Positions 11,825 through 22,555 of a stretch of DNA of 64,000 nt are shown piece after piece; the first letter of the stretch is position 1; the number at the start of each line of letters is the position of its first letter. A program made the position numbers and the translations under genes. The stretch comes from Paracoccaceae bacterium (GTDB lineage: Bacteria > Pseudomonadota > Alphaproteobacteria > Rhodobacterales > Rhodobacteraceae). The notes beneath the pieces were generated by a model, which saw only the letters and a program-made list of their open reading frames with translations, was not told the DNA's origin and did no database searches. The stretch is from assembly GCA_021296235.1 (NCBI GenBank), contig JAGWAS010000001.1:186001-250000 (forward strand), written 5' to 3'.

Positions 11825-13126
11825 CTAAACGTTTTCGGCGATCCATCGGAATGTCCTTCCAATTTTCTTTCGTCTTGCGGCATTTCCGGCCAGTTGAAAA
11901 TCCGACATCTCGGCCTGCGGCACCATGGCGGTGAGGCATGTGCCAACCACGGCGGAGTATTGCGGGCCGGCGATTTCCTGCGGCAATCCACTCAACCTAA
12001 CCGGCACCCCAAAGCGCACATGCGGACCAAGGATCTTTCTGGCGGTACTGTCCAGATCCTGAATCTGACTGCATCCGCCAGTCAGGACAATGCTCTGGCC
12101 GGGCAGGCAGGCAAAATCGGTGTCTGCGAAGATTGCGGCCACCGTTTCAAGGATTTCCTCCATGCGCGGCTTGATGAAGAAGTTCAGGTGAGCTTTCGAG
12201 ATCGTTCCGTGACGGCCGTCGACATCCCGAAAGGCTATCATCTCCTCGTCGTCTCTCGGTTCAAAGAACAGGCTGCCGTGCATGGTCTTCATCCGTTCGG
12301 CCACCGGCTCGGCCACCGACAGCGCACCGCAGATGTCGTTGGTAACATGGCGACCGCCAAGCTTGACGGTCCTCGTGAACACGACATTCTTCCTGTAGTA
12401 GACTGCCAAGCTTATAACTCCGGCTCCGATGTCGACACATGCAGCTCCGAGATCCTGTTCGCTTTCGACCAGGGCGGACATGGCGGAGGCCTGTGCCGAG
12501 GAGAAAATTCCGCAAACCGCAAGGTTGCACTTCTCGACCGCATTGACGATTGCATCAATTGTTGTGCGATCCGCGCTGACAGCATGAAGATCAACGCTGA
12601 GCAGATTCCCCTTCAAGTTCCGCGGGTCGGAAATTTCATGCCTGTGATCAATCGCATAATTGACGGGCTGAACCGAAATGTAGGTTCGATGCTCCGCAAG
12701 CTCCGGCAGATCTGTGGTCGACACCACGCGCGCAATGTCGTCGGCGGAAATCCTGCCTCCATTGATTTTCACGGTGTTGACCGGCCTGTGGCTTTCCAAC
12801 GACCCGCCCGACGTGCAGATGAAGGCATGGTCAACCCGGATGTGTGCCTTTCCCTGCGCCACCGTCAACACGCGCATGATTGATTTCTCAAGTTCGCGCC
12901 TGTCCTGGATTTCACCGCATCTGACTCCACGGGATGCGATTGTCGCAGCCCCAAGCACATGCAATTTGGGCTGCAGGCCCGTACCGTTCAGCAGGAGCTG
13001 ATCAAACTTCAGCAGCACGCATGAAACCTTCGCCGAACCAAGATCCAGAATTGCGGCAACACCCCTCTCTATCGCCGCATTCCGCCTGGACCTCATCTGG
13101 CGGATTCTCTCAATCGGGCCGATCAA
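11825..13126 (-). CDS. ftsA: Cell division protein FtsA
   Basis: 433 aa actin-like ATPase; ILDLGSAKVSC, CVDIGAGVISLAVYYR, IVLTGGCSQIQD; overlaps the ftsQ stop by 4 bp. Confidence 0.95.
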   Translation of the reverse strand: MIGPIERIRQMRSRRNAAIERGVAAILDLGSAKVSCVLLKFDQLLLNGTGLQPKLHVLGAATIASRGVRCGEIQDRRELEKSIMRVLTVAQGKAHIRVDHAFICTSGGSLESHRPVNTVKINGGRISADDIARVVSTTDLPELAEHRTYISVQPVNYAIDHRHEISDPRNLKGNLLSVDLHAVSADRTTIDAIVNAVEKCNLAVCGIFSSAQASAMSALVESEQDLGAACVDIGAGVISLAVYYRKNVVFTRTVKLGGRHVTNDICGALSVAEPVAERMKTMHGSLFFEPRDDEEMIAFRDVDGRHGTISKAHLNFFIKPRMEEILETVAAIFADTDFACLPGQSIVLTGGCSQIQDLDSTARKILGPHVRFGVPVRLSGLPQEIAGPQYSAVVGTCLTAMVPQAEMSDFQLAGNAARRKKIGRTFRWIAENV

Positions 13127-14000
13127 GCTCCGTCTCCCAAATCGTCACTTGTCCGCCTGCCCGTAGCTACGGCAAAGATATCGGGCGCAAGGCTGACCGC
13201 AACCTGATCGGGCACCCTCAGATCGACGGAACGCACATCCCTGGAAAGCAGACGGGACTTTCTGTCGAATGCCAGCAGTTGCTTCAGCGCATCGCCCGGA
13301 TTGTCCTCCGGCAACTGAATGATGCGGTTCCCGTCCAGCATCAAATCCCAACGCCTTTCACCGATCCTGACCAATCCCCGGATAGAGTCCCTGATGGGTT
13401 CGGCGGCGGCATAGATTTCCAACGCCTCAATCACATTGGATTCTGCTCCCGCACCCGAAATCAACGGAAGGCGCTGCAGGGTCGAATCCAGATTTCCGGA
13501 AAAGGCCTGGTCCCCAAACCTGTCAAGCAGCGCAACCGAACCGGATTGACGCAGCACCACTTCCGGCTTGCGTTCGACGACGGAGATTTCAACGTTGCCC
13601 CCGGGAACCACATTCACCTGCGCGCTTGTGACCGCAGGAAGTTCCTCAAACTTCGACTTCAGTGATCTGGGATCAATGTCGAAGGGACTCGTGTTGGCGA
13701 ATGAACCGGCATGCCTCTCAAGATGGCGACGCAATTCTGGAGACTCGGAAGCCACCTCCAATCCAACAACATTGAATCGTTGGTTTTGCCTGAACTGTGA
13801 TTCAACGCGCTCAAGCAACACTCTTGTGCGTTGTTGATTTGCTTCTTCCGACAGCCAAATTGCGGCACCTGAAATAACCAGAACGACCGGAAGGACAAGA
13901 AATGCTCCCAAACGGAATACTGGCGTCAGCAGGGCGCGCTGCAGAACGAACTGCAACGAAACCGGCAAGACGGACATCGCGGCTCGGCCTAACGATCGCA
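13123..14000 (-). CDS. ftsQ: Cell division protein FtsQ
   Basis: Start set at ATG 14000 (MRSLGRAAMS), overlapping the ddl 3' end; TM segment then POTRA-like FNVVGLEVASESPELRRHLE. Confidence 0.9.
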
Positions 14001-14933
14001 TGACGCATCCTCTATGAGAAACCGGCACATTGCAGAAAAGGAGGTGCCGCGGAATTGAGCCTGTTCAGGCGAAAGAGAAGTTGGTGTCATTCCGGGTTGG
14101 GTGTTGACCTCGAGCAACACAAGCCCATCAAGGCCCCTTGTTTCGTCCCACCTGAAGTCGGCACGGCTCAACGCACGGCAACCCAACGAACTATGCGCCG
14201 TCTGTGCAATGTCCATGCATGCGTCGCGAATCGAGCTTGGCAGGTCGGCAGGAATCACATGTCGTGACCCTCCCTGCGAGTATTTTGCCTTATAGTCGTA
14301 CCACGAACTGGTTCTGATGTCGGTTATCGCAAGAGCGGTTGTGCCCATCACCGTAACCGTGAGTTCACGACCCGGAACATATTTTTCAACCAGGACTTCC
14401 CGGTAACTTTGATCGTAGCTTCCAACCGTGGAATTCACACCCGCCGGAACTATGACCACACCAACAGATGACCCTTCATTGATCGGCTTGACCACGTAGG
14501 GAGGGTCCATGGGGTGGAAATTCAGGAGCGACCGGGCCTCAACGACCTTCCCCTCGGCAACCGGCAGTCCGGCATTGATGAAACTGAGCCTTGCCGCCGC
14601 CTTGTCCATGGCCAAAGCCGAAGCCAGCACACCTGAATGCGTGTAGGGAAGCTGCATCCATTCCAGCAGGCCCTGGACGCATCCGTCCTCACCCCACCTG
14701 CCATGCAGGCTGTTGAACACCGCATCCGGATTGATTTTCGACAATTCTTCGGAGAGATTGACTCCTGCGTCAACCTCGACTGTTTCGTATCCTTCGTCGC
14801 GCAACGCGGCACTGCATCTCTGTCCAGACACAAGCGAGACATCCCGCTCTGCAGACAGACCACCCTTCAGTACTGCGATACGGCGAATTGTCCTGCTCGA
14901 CATGCCTCGCTCCGCATCGACTTCGGCCCGCAT
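13989..14933 (-). CDS. ddl: D-alanine--D-alanine ligase
   Basis: 314 aa; LKGGLSAERDVSLVSGQ, KPINEGSSVGVVIV, LLEVNTQPGMT. Confidence 0.95.
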   Translation of the reverse strand: MRAEVDAERGMSSRTIRRIAVLKGGLSAERDVSLVSGQRCSAALRDEGYETVEVDAGVNLSEELSKINPDAVFNSLHGRWGEDGCVQGLLEWMQLPYTHSGVLASALAMDKAAARLSFINAGLPVAEGKVVEARSLLNFHPMDPPYVVKPINEGSSVGVVIVPAGVNSTVGSYDQSYREVLVEKYVPGRELTVTVMGTTALAITDIRTSSWYDYKAKYSQGGSRHVIPADLPSSIRDACMDIAQTAHSSLGCRALSRADFRWDETRGLDGLVLLEVNTQPGMTPTSLSPEQAQFRGTSFSAMCRFLIEDASCDR

Positions 14934-14957
14934 TCAAACGAGCCGCCCCAAATCGGT

Positions 14958-15914
14958 TCAATTCCCTTGTTCACAGGCTTTTGAACCGACTCGAAGAATT
15001 TCCCATTGTAATTCAATTCCAGAATTTTCCAATACTCGGGCGCGCACTGTTTCACCCAATTTCTCAATTTCTGTTGCAGTTGCGCCACCCGCATTAACGA
15101 GAAAATTGGGATGTTTGTCGGAAACACAGGCATTTCCAAGCCTTGCGCCCCGCATTCCTGCATCGTCGATCAACTTCCAGGCTTTCATCGAATGATCGGT
15201 GTCCGATTGACCCGTCGATGAGAGTCCTGAGGGATTTCTGAACGTTGACCCGGCGGTCCTGATTCCTGTTGGCTGAGTCTCATTGCGGTAGGCAAGCTGG
15301 GCTTCCATCCGGCTAAAGAGTTCGGCGGGGTCGGATCGGGGACACTCAAGCGTCGCCTCGACAACGACGGATCCCGGAGGAAGTGAACTTCCCCGATAAC
15401 TGAAACCGACGTCGCGGTTCCGAAGCCTCTCAACTTTTCCACTTCTGTCCACCATCACGACTTCTCGACAGAAATCCGCAACATATTTGCCGTAGCAACC
15501 GGCATTCATCCGCACGGCACCACCGAGGGTTCCGGGAATCGTGCGCAGGAAAGTAAGATCCAAACCGGATTCGGCCGCCCTAATGGCCACCCGGGAGTCC
15601 AGGGCAGCCGCGCCGGCACGAAGGCTGGTTCCATCAGTATCGATTCGGCCGAATCTGCTGCCGAGCCTGACAACCACGCCGGAAAGGCCACCATCCCGCA
15701 CAATCAGATTCGAACCAACTCCCAGCGCAAACACCGGAATGCGCCTGTCCAAATTGCGCAGGAATTCAGCAAGGTCATCGATATCCTTAGGTTGAAACAG
15801 CCATTCAGCCGGCCCTCCGACACGAAGCCAAGTCAAATTTGACAGCGGCCTGCCCGCGGTCAGCTTTCCCCGACAGGCAGGCAGGGCTACAGCGCCATTG
15901 ACTCCCTCATTCAC
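14958..15914 (-). CDS. murB: UDP-N-acetylmuramate dehydrogenase MurB
   Basis: Likely GTG start at 15914 overlapping the murC TGA (GTGAATGA); [43 protein letters not shown]. Confidence 0.92.
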   Translation of the reverse strand: MNEGVNGAVALPACRGKLTAGRPLSNLTWLRVGGPAEWLFQPKDIDDLAEFLRNLDRRIPVFALGVGSNLIVRDGGLSGVVVRLGSRFGRIDTDGTSLRAGAAALDSRVAIRAAESGLDLTFLRTIPGTLGGAVRMNAGCYGKYVADFCREVVMVDRSGKVERLRNRDVGFSYRGSSLPPGSVVVEATLECPRSDPAELFSRMEAQLAYRNETQPTGIRTAGSTFRNPSGLSSTGQSDTDHSMKAWKLIDDAGMRGARLGNACVSDKHPNFLVNAGGATATEIEKLGETVRARVLENSGIELQWEILRVGSKACEQGN

Positions 15915-17331
15915 CGGTGCCTCCCATTTCAGATTTGCCCGACAGCATGGCAGGCAATTCATGTGCCCAGCCGGAAATCGAGCCGGCACCCATGCAGATG
16001 ACCAAATCACCCGGCTGCGACTGCCGCATCACCAACTCGGCCAAACCGTCCGCCCCGGAAAACGCGAACGCCTGCCTTTGACCGAACTGGCGCAAACCGT
16101 CCACCAGCGCGTCCCTATCGATGCCGGGAACAGGGTTCTCCCCCGCGGGATAAACATCGCAGATTCCGACAACGTCCGCCTCCTTGAAACAAGCACAGAA
16201 TCCGTCGAAGAGACTGGCCAAACGGGAATATCTGTGCGGTTGATGCACCGCTATCACTCGCCCTTCCGTAGCCTGGCGTGCCGCCTTGATCGCAGCTGCG
16301 ATTTCGACCGGGTGATGCGCGTAGTCATCGACAACAGCGACACCGCCCGATTCGCCGGTGCGGGTGAACCGTCTTCCAACACCTGAGAAGGCTGCCAACC
16401 CCGACCTAATCGTCGGCAAATCGATGCCCAAACCGCGCGCAACCGCAATTGCAGCGAGTGCGTTCAGAACATTGTGTTCCCCGGGCATCGGCAGGCTGCA
16501 ATCCTCAAGCAACACATCCTCCTGACGGAACAGAACATCGAACTTGACGCCGAGTCTGTTGGGCCGAAGATTTACACCGCCGACATCGGCCTGGGCGTTG
16601 AATCCATAGGAAATGATTCTCCGGTCCGTGGTTCGACCGGCCAAGTTTTGAACCTCCGGGTGGTCGGTGCAGCACACGGCAAATCCGTAAAACGGAACAT
16701 TGGCAACGAATGATGCAAACGCCGCCTTCAAGTTTTCGAAGTTGCCGTAATGGTCAAGATGTTCGGGGTCTATGTTTGTGACAACCGCGACGGTTGCGGG
16801 AAGCTTGATAAAGGTTCCGTCGCTCTCATCGGCCTCAACCACCATCCACTCGCCCGAACCCGGACGGGCATTCGATTCATAGGCCCGAATTATCCCGCCA
16901 TTGACGACCGTCGGGTCGAAGCCTCCCTGTTCAAGCAGGGTTGCGACCATTGTTGTCGTCGTGGTCTTGCCGTGCGTACCCGCCACAGCCACATTCGATT
17001 TGAGACGCATCAGTTCGGCAAGCATCTCGGCCCGGCGCACAATGGGCATGCCGAGCCGCCGCGCCTCCTGCAGTTCGGGATTCCCCTCCCTGATGGCCGA
17101 CGACACCACGGCAACATCGGCACCCGCAAGATGATCTGAATGATGTCCCTCGAAGATTCTTGCCCCCAACCTTTCCAGCCTGGAGGTAATTTGAGTTGAG
17201 GAGAGATCCGAGCCTTGCACCTGATAGCCATGGTTGAGAAGAACTTCAGCGATTCCGGACATGCCAATTCCACCGATGCCAATAAAATGCACCGGGCCGA
17301 GTCTAATCGGAATCTTGGTTGGAGGGTTCAC
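15907..17331 (-). CDS. murC: UDP-N-acetylmuramate--L-alanine ligase
   Basis: 474 aa; [42 protein letters not shown]. Confidence 0.96.
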   Translation of the reverse strand: MNPPTKIPIRLGPVHFIGIGGIGMSGIAEVLLNHGYQVQGSDLSSTQITSRLERLGARIFEGHHSDHLAGADVAVVSSAIREGNPELQEARRLGMPIVRRAEMLAELMRLKSNVAVAGTHGKTTTTTMVATLLEQGGFDPTVVNGGIIRAYESNARPGSGEWMVVEADESDGTFIKLPATVAVVTNIDPEHLDHYGNFENLKAAFASFVANVPFYGFAVCCTDHPEVQNLAGRTTDRRIISYGFNAQADVGGVNLRPNRLGVKFDVLFRQEDVLLEDCSLPMPGEHNVLNALAAIAVARGLGIDLPTIRSGLAAFSGVGRRFTRTGESGGVAVVDDYAHHPVEIAAAIKAARQATEGRVIAVHQPHRYSRLASLFDGFCACFKEADVVGICDVYPAGENPVPGIDRDALVDGLRQFGQRQAFAFSGADGLAELVMRQSQPGDLVICMGAGSISGWAHELPAMLSGKSEMGGTGE

Positions 17332-18455
17332 GATTTCACACTTCCGTCAGCCAGCTTCTCGACCAATTCAGCCAACTTTTCTGTAGCATCCGGTTGGGCA
17401 ACGTTCCTGGCCGCCGCTGCCATCCGGATCGGGCCATCCGGATTTTCGATGATTTCCTGCAATTTTGCGGCCAACAAGTCAGCCGACATTTCCCGTTCCT
17501 CAACTTGGATGGCTGCCCCTGCCCCGACGAGCCCTGCTGCATTGGCGGTTTGGTGATTGTTGGCGGCGGCGGCGAACGGAACCAGAATTGCCGGCCTTCC
17601 AATTGCGGCAATTTCGGCAACTGCCGAAGCTCCAGCGCGCGAGACGACAATGTGGGCCTTGGCTATTTGCTCCGGAACGTCGTCAAAGAACGGGCGTATG
17701 TCACAGCCGACGCCTGCCTCCTCGTAATATCTTTCGACGATGGCTCGCTGGAAGCTCCCGGCCTGCTGGCTCACAAAAACTCGGGATTTGACTGCGACCG
17801 GCAATCTTGAGACGGCCGCAGGCACATAGCAGTCAAGGATCCGAGCCCCTTGGCTACCACCGATTACAAGGATCCTGACCGGACCGTCTGATGGCCATTC
17901 ATAAGGTGAACCGGCCTTTGCAGCCACTTCAGCTCTAACCGGATTGCCGGTGCTTACCGAAACAACTCCTTTGGGGAGCGCAGTGGATACCGCCCCGCAG
18001 GCAATGACGTCGACCCGACCGGCCAAAAGCCGATTGGCCTTGCCAAGTATCCCGTTCTGTTCGTGAATGAGGCGAGGAATTCCCGTTAACCATGCAGCAA
18101 CCATTGGAGGAAAGGCGGGATATCCACCGAATCCCGCAATGACCGTCGGCCTAAGACGAATGGCCCTTAAGCATGAGAAAATTATTCCGAGCAAAATTTG
18201 CACGGGAGCCGTCAGACGTTCAATCCCACCACCCCGCCCGAACGTCGCGGCCGGGATTCGCCTGATTGAGATATCGGGGGGAAATCCGCCAACAAACCTC
18301 AGTCCCCTTCTGTCGGTCCACAGTTCAACTTTCCAACCATTGGCCAACATCTCCTCGCCGAGCGCCTGTGCCGGAAACACATGCCCGCCGGTGCCCCCCG
18401 CCGCGAGCACCAGTGTTTTCCCTTCCGAATGCTTCAACGCACGAACTCCCGTCAA
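17328..18455 (-). CDS. murG: UDP-GlcNAc undecaprenyl-pyrophosphoryl-MurNAc-pentapeptide transferase
   Basis: 375 aa; [48 protein letters not shown]. Confidence 0.95.
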   Translation of the reverse strand: MTGVRALKHSEGKTLVLAAGGTGGHVFPAQALGEEMLANGWKVELWTDRRGLRFVGGFPPDISIRRIPAATFGRGGGIERLTAPVQILLGIIFSCLRAIRLRPTVIAGFGGYPAFPPMVAAWLTGIPRLIHEQNGILGKANRLLAGRVDVIACGAVSTALPKGVVSVSTGNPVRAEVAAKAGSPYEWPSDGPVRILVIGGSQGARILDCYVPAAVSRLPVAVKSRVFVSQQAGSFQRAIVERYYEEAGVGCDIRPFFDDVPEQIAKAHIVVSRAGASAVAEIAAIGRPAILVPFAAAANNHQTANAAGLVGAGAAIQVEEREMSADLLAAKLQEIIENPDGPIRMAAAARNVAQPDATEKLAELVEKLADGSVKS

Positions 18456-19618
18456 ACCGATCTAAATTTCTGTTTTCTGCCGGGCAGGTCCATTGGTTCG
18501 CTACGGGTCATGGCCAACAGCATGCCAAGCAGAATTCCGACTGAAATAACCGACGAGCCGCCGTAGGAAATGAAGGGCAACGTCATCCCCTTTGCCGGCA
18601 GGAGATTTACGGACACACCGATGTTGATGAAGGCCTGTATGCCGAACAACGCTGCCAAACCGGCCCCGGCCAATCGCTTGAACGGATCCTGCTTTGCGGA
18701 AATGAGAACCAAGGACCTGATTGAAATGAACGCAAAGAGAAATACGATCATCAGCACAAAGAGCAATCCGTATTCCTCGGCGGCGACCGCAACTATGAAG
18801 TCGGTATGAGCATCGGGAAGATTATACTTGATTGACCCCTTGGCAACGCCAACTCCGAACAGCCCCCCTTCCCTCATTGCATTCATTGAGAAATCGAGTT
18901 GGGAATTGGCCTCAATAATTCCCGCCACGTATGTGTCGATTCTGCCTGCAAAGTGTTCGGACTGGCTATACGCCACCCAACCGACCAGCATTAGGGCGCC
19001 GCCAATTCCAAACAATGGAAGTATGGGAGCTCCCGATACGAAGAACATCACAATCCATGAGAATACAATGAGTGATGCTTGGCCGTAATCCGGCTGCAGC
19101 ATCAACAGGAGTGCAATCAGTGCGACCAAAGCACCGGACAATGTTACCCCGGGCGGACCATCCCTTTGCATTGAGCCGGCAAGCAGCCATGCCCCAACCA
19201 GAATGAAACCAGGTTTCAGGAATTCAGAAGGTTGGATGGATCCAAATCCGAGCGAATACCATCGCGTTGCACCCTTTCCGAACCCGGTTCCAAGAAACGG
19301 CAGCAGCAGGATGCCCACAAAGGAGATTAGGAAAACGGCAAATCCTATCCTGCGGACATGCTTGATTGGCAGAGCCGAAATTGCGACCATTACGCCAAGC
19401 GCAACAGCACCGAATACGGCCTGTTTGAAAACAAAGGTGAATGCACCGGCATCGACCTTCTGTGCAATGGTCGGGGAGGCTGCCATTCCGAGCAGCAAAC
19501 CGATTGCAAACAACATAAAGACGGAAATCAGAACCCACTGGTCAACCGTCTGTAGCCACCGAGGCAGGATGGGCCCCGGTGAGCGCATGGCCTGAATGCC
19601 ATGAATGGCGTCAGTCAT
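18452..19618 (-). CDS. ftsW: Lipid II polymerase / cell division protein FtsW (SEDS family)
   Basis: 388 aa polytopic SEDS protein; RWYSLGFGSIQPSEFLKPGF, PDAHTDFIVAVAAEEYG, FISYGGSSVIS. Confidence 0.94.
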   Translation of the reverse strand: MTDAIHGIQAMRSPGPILPRWLQTVDQWVLISVFMLFAIGLLLGMAASPTIAQKVDAGAFTFVFKQAVFGAVALGVMVAISALPIKHVRRIGFAVFLISFVGILLLPFLGTGFGKGATRWYSLGFGSIQPSEFLKPGFILVGAWLLAGSMQRDGPPGVTLSGALVALIALLLMLQPDYGQASLIVFSWIVMFFVSGAPILPLFGIGGALMLVGWVAYSQSEHFAGRIDTYVAGIIEANSQLDFSMNAMREGGLFGVGVAKGSIKYNLPDAHTDFIVAVAAEEYGLLFVLMIVFLFAFISIRSLVLISAKQDPFKRLAGAGLAALFGIQAFINIGVSVNLLPAKGMTLPFISYGGSSVISVGILLGMLLAMTRSEPMDLPGRKQKFRSV

Positions 19619-19964
19619 CTAAAACTGCCTGTACTTACTCAAACTGTCGACTCTTTATGGTCGATCAATTTCCAAGATACAGAATTGTTGCGAATTGTAT
19701 AGCCCTGAATTTCGCTGTTTGCTCACTGTTGTTGGGTTTGAGCGTTGCGGATGTCAGAATTCTTATGTCGAGTTCATTTGTTTGTCTGGAAAACGCATCC
19801 CTGATCCGCATCATCCAAGTTCTGCACGAGGAAATTTCGCGGTTCAATTGGAATAGTTGGCCACACCCTCAAGATCCCGGGCGACGGCATTGTGTCGGTG
19901 AACATGGTTCAGCAACGATGCCGAGGCCTGCAGACTTGTTGATCATAGCAGAACTGCTGCGCCC

Positions 19965-20024
19965 GGTATTGCGGAGCGATACCCGGAAGCCGAGCGGGAT
20001 TGACCGCAATACCAACACGCTCGG
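19965..20024. promoter_or_regulatory. Interlocked/competing inverted repeats in the murD-ftsW gap (possible RNA structural element)
   Basis: GGTATTGCGG (19965-19974) pairs with CCGCAATACC (20004-20013); CCGAGCG (19990-19996) pairs with CGCTCGG (20018-20024); ATACC (19979-19983) is an alternative partner for GGTAT. Confidence 0.4.
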
Positions 20025-20051
20025 TCAGGCAACCGAAACGCTGTACATGTT

Positions 20052-21446
20052 CTATCCCGTCAAGTTCTGGATTTCCCTGACGAAGTGCTCTCCCCGCCTT
20101 TCAAAATCCTGATACTGGTCAAAACTGGCGGCTGCCGGAGACAGCAGAATTGTGTCGCCTGGCACGGCGTCACTGAACGCTTTCTTCACCGCATTGGCCA
20201 TGTCGCCGCAAATCTCATGGTTCAACGGCTCCAGCCACGCTGCGAACTCATCCGCCGAACGCCCAATGAGGTAAGCCTTCTCAACATTTTCGAGGCCCTC
20301 GGTAAGGGACGACAACCCTCCCTCCTTGCCCAATCCTCCAGCAATCCATCTGATTCGCCTGAATGATCTCAATGCCATTTCGGCACTCTTGGCATTGGTG
20401 GCCTTCGAATCATTGACACACTGAATTCCGCGGAAATTCCCAACTAACTGCATTCTGTGTGCCAAGCCCGGAAACGATGTCATGGCTGCCGCGATCTCAT
20501 CACTTGCCAGGCCAACACTTCTGCAGGCTGAATATGCGGCACAGGCATTCTGCTGATTGTGCGTGCCCTGAAGATTGGTGCAACCTGACAGATCGATTGA
20601 GGAAATCTCCCTTCCATCCCGGTATTCAACGAGAACGCCGTTCCGGCAGGAAACTCCTGCACGCACCGCCCGAGAAGCATCCACGACCGAAATTCGGGAG
20701 GTTCCTGGTTGCCCGATCCGCCCCTCGACCCGCGCCGCAAGAAACCTGCCTTCCGGCTCGTCAACTCCGATCACGCCGCTGTGAAGAGAATTGCCGCCAA
20801 ACAGATTCGTTTTGGCGGCAAAGTACCCTCCCTGTCCTCCGTGACGTTCGACATGATCCGGCGAAAAATTCAGGAACACCGCGATGTCGGGATCAAGGCA
20901 TTGTGCCAGTTCTGCCTGATAGGAAGAGATTTCCAGAACAACGAACCCTTCAATGCCAGACAACTCCAGCACCGCCTTGCCGATATTTCCCGCTGCCCGC
21001 GATTCCCTTCCCGAGGCGTTCAGCACATGGTTGATGAGCGCAGTCGTTGTTGACTTGCCGTTCGATCCCGTAACCGCAATGATTTGCCCGGCCGCGCCGG
21101 CCGACAGAATTCCGTCGTTGCGAATTGCCGAAAAGAAAAGACCAATGTCATTGTTAAGCGGAATGCCGGCATCAAGGGCCAAAGCAACCGTTTTGCTCGG
21201 CTCGGGATACAAATGCGGCACGCCCGGTGAGACCACCACCGCTTTCAAATCCGCAAGTGTGTCCGGCAGCTTTGGATCGCTGAGCGACAGACCGTCTGCC
21301 GCGGCCAACTCTCTGGCTTGGCAGTCATCATCCCAGGCATGAACCTCAGCACCGCTTGCTTCGAGTGATCGGAATGCAGCTCGGCCCGAGCGGCCGAGGC
21401 CAAGCACGAGATATTTTTTGCCCGCAAGATTGCCCAAGCTCAACAA
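20052..21446 (-). CDS. murD: UDP-N-acetylmuramoyl-L-alanine--D-glutamate ligase
   Basis: 464 aa; LVLGLGRSGRAAFRSLEASGA, AVTGSNGKSTTTALI, VNDSKATNAKSAEMAL. Confidence 0.96.
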   Translation of the reverse strand: MLSLGNLAGKKYLVLGLGRSGRAAFRSLEASGAEVHAWDDDCQARELAAADGLSLSDPKLPDTLADLKAVVVSPGVPHLYPEPSKTVALALDAGIPLNNDIGLFFSAIRNDGILSAGAAGQIIAVTGSNGKSTTTALINHVLNASGRESRAAGNIGKAVLELSGIEGFVVLEISSYQAELAQCLDPDIAVFLNFSPDHVERHGGQGGYFAAKTNLFGGNSLHSGVIGVDEPEGRFLAARVEGRIGQPGTSRISVVDASRAVRAGVSCRNGVLVEYRDGREISSIDLSGCTNLQGTHNQQNACAAYSACRSVGLASDEIAAAMTSFPGLAHRMQLVGNFRGIQCVNDSKATNAKSAEMALRSFRRIRWIAGGLGKEGGLSSLTEGLENVEKAYLIGRSADEFAAWLEPLNHEICGDMANAVKKAFSDAVPGDTILLSPAAASFDQYQDFERRGEHFVREIQNLTG

Positions 21447-21452
21447 GCCGAT

Positions 21453-22538
21453 TCACCTCACTTTCAGAGTGGCAAGGCCGATCAGGGCCAGAATTAGCGC
21501 AATTATCCAGAACCTAATGACGATTTGGGCCTCAGCCCACCCGCGTTTTTCGAAGTGATGATGAATTGGCGCCATCAGGAACACCCTCTTTCCGGTCGCC
21601 TTGAAATACAGCACTTGGATAATCACGCTGAGAGCCTCAATGACGAACAGCCCGCCAACAATTGCCAGCACGAGTTCATGCTTTGTGGCAACCGCGATCG
21701 CCCCCACCGCTCCCCCTAGCGCAAGCGACCCGGTATCGCCCATGAAGACCGCTGCGGGCGGCGCGTTGTACCAAAGGAATCCCAAACCTCCGCCAATCAA
21801 CCCAGCCGAAAATATAAGCAGTTCACCGGTGCCTGGGACGTAATGGACATCAAGATAGTCCGTGAAGTCGACGCGCCCCACCGCGTAGGCGATAATTCCG
21901 AGGGTTGCCGCGGATATCATCACCGGCATAATTGCAAGGCCGTCCAATCCGTCTGTCAGGTTGACCGCATTGGCCGACCCGACGATGACGATCATGCAGA
22001 ACACCAAATAGAGCAACCCCAGATCAAGCAGGAAATTCTTCAGAAACGGGAATGCAAGCGCTGCGGAAAGCGGTTCGGGATGAGCCAGTTGGGCAGCAAA
22101 TCCCGCAGCCGCGGCAATTACCAAGCCTGCGGCAAACCGAATGCGTGCGGGAACCCCTTTGGCCGAGTTGGAGGACAACTTCCGGTAGTCGTCAACCATT
22201 CCGATCGCCGCAAAGCCAAGGGTAACCAGCAGGACAATCCAGATGTATACATTGTCGAGCCTCGCCCAAAGCAGCGTCGAGACGAAGAGGGCACCGAGGA
22301 TCAGAACACCTCCCATTGTCGGTGTTCCGGCCTTCTCAGTTCTGTGCGACTCGGGTCCATCCTCCCGAATTGGCTGTCCATTCCGTTGATGCCTCTTGAG
22401 CAATTCTATGAGCGGGCGCCCGAAAATGAAGCCGAACAGCAAAGCGGTAACGAGGGCTCCGCTGGCACGGAATGTTATGTACCTGAAAAGATTGAAAAAA
22501 TCGCCACCGTCGGAAAATCCCGTCAACAAATGCAACAT
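21453..22538 (-). CDS. mraY: Phospho-N-acetylmuramoyl-pentapeptide-transferase
   Basis: 361 aa polytopic; GTPTMGGVLIL, NLTDGLDGLAI, FMGDTGSLALGG, MAPIHHHFEKRGW. Confidence 0.96.
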   Translation of the reverse strand: MLHLLTGFSDGGDFFNLFRYITFRASGALVTALLFGFIFGRPLIELLKRHQRNGQPIREDGPESHRTEKAGTPTMGGVLILGALFVSTLLWARLDNVYIWIVLLVTLGFAAIGMVDDYRKLSSNSAKGVPARIRFAAGLVIAAAAGFAAQLAHPEPLSAALAFPFLKNFLLDLGLLYLVFCMIVIVGSANAVNLTDGLDGLAIMPVMISAATLGIIAYAVGRVDFTDYLDVHYVPGTGELLIFSAGLIGGGLGFLWYNAPPAAVFMGDTGSLALGGAVGAIAVATKHELVLAIVGGLFVIEALSVIIQVLYFKATGKRVFLMAPIHHHFEKRGWAEAQIVIRFWIIALILALIGLATLKVR

Positions 22539-22555
22539 GCCTGAATGTCCTAACC

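Noticed and set aside
11786-12883. 365-aa plus-strand ORF opposite ftsA
   Set aside because: Shadow ORF over a well-supported ftsA; no recognisable domain.
19579-20112. 177-aa plus-strand ORF covering the murD-ftsW gap
   Set aside because: Runs into both flanking genes in antisense, has no recognisable domain, and the gap is better explained as non-coding.
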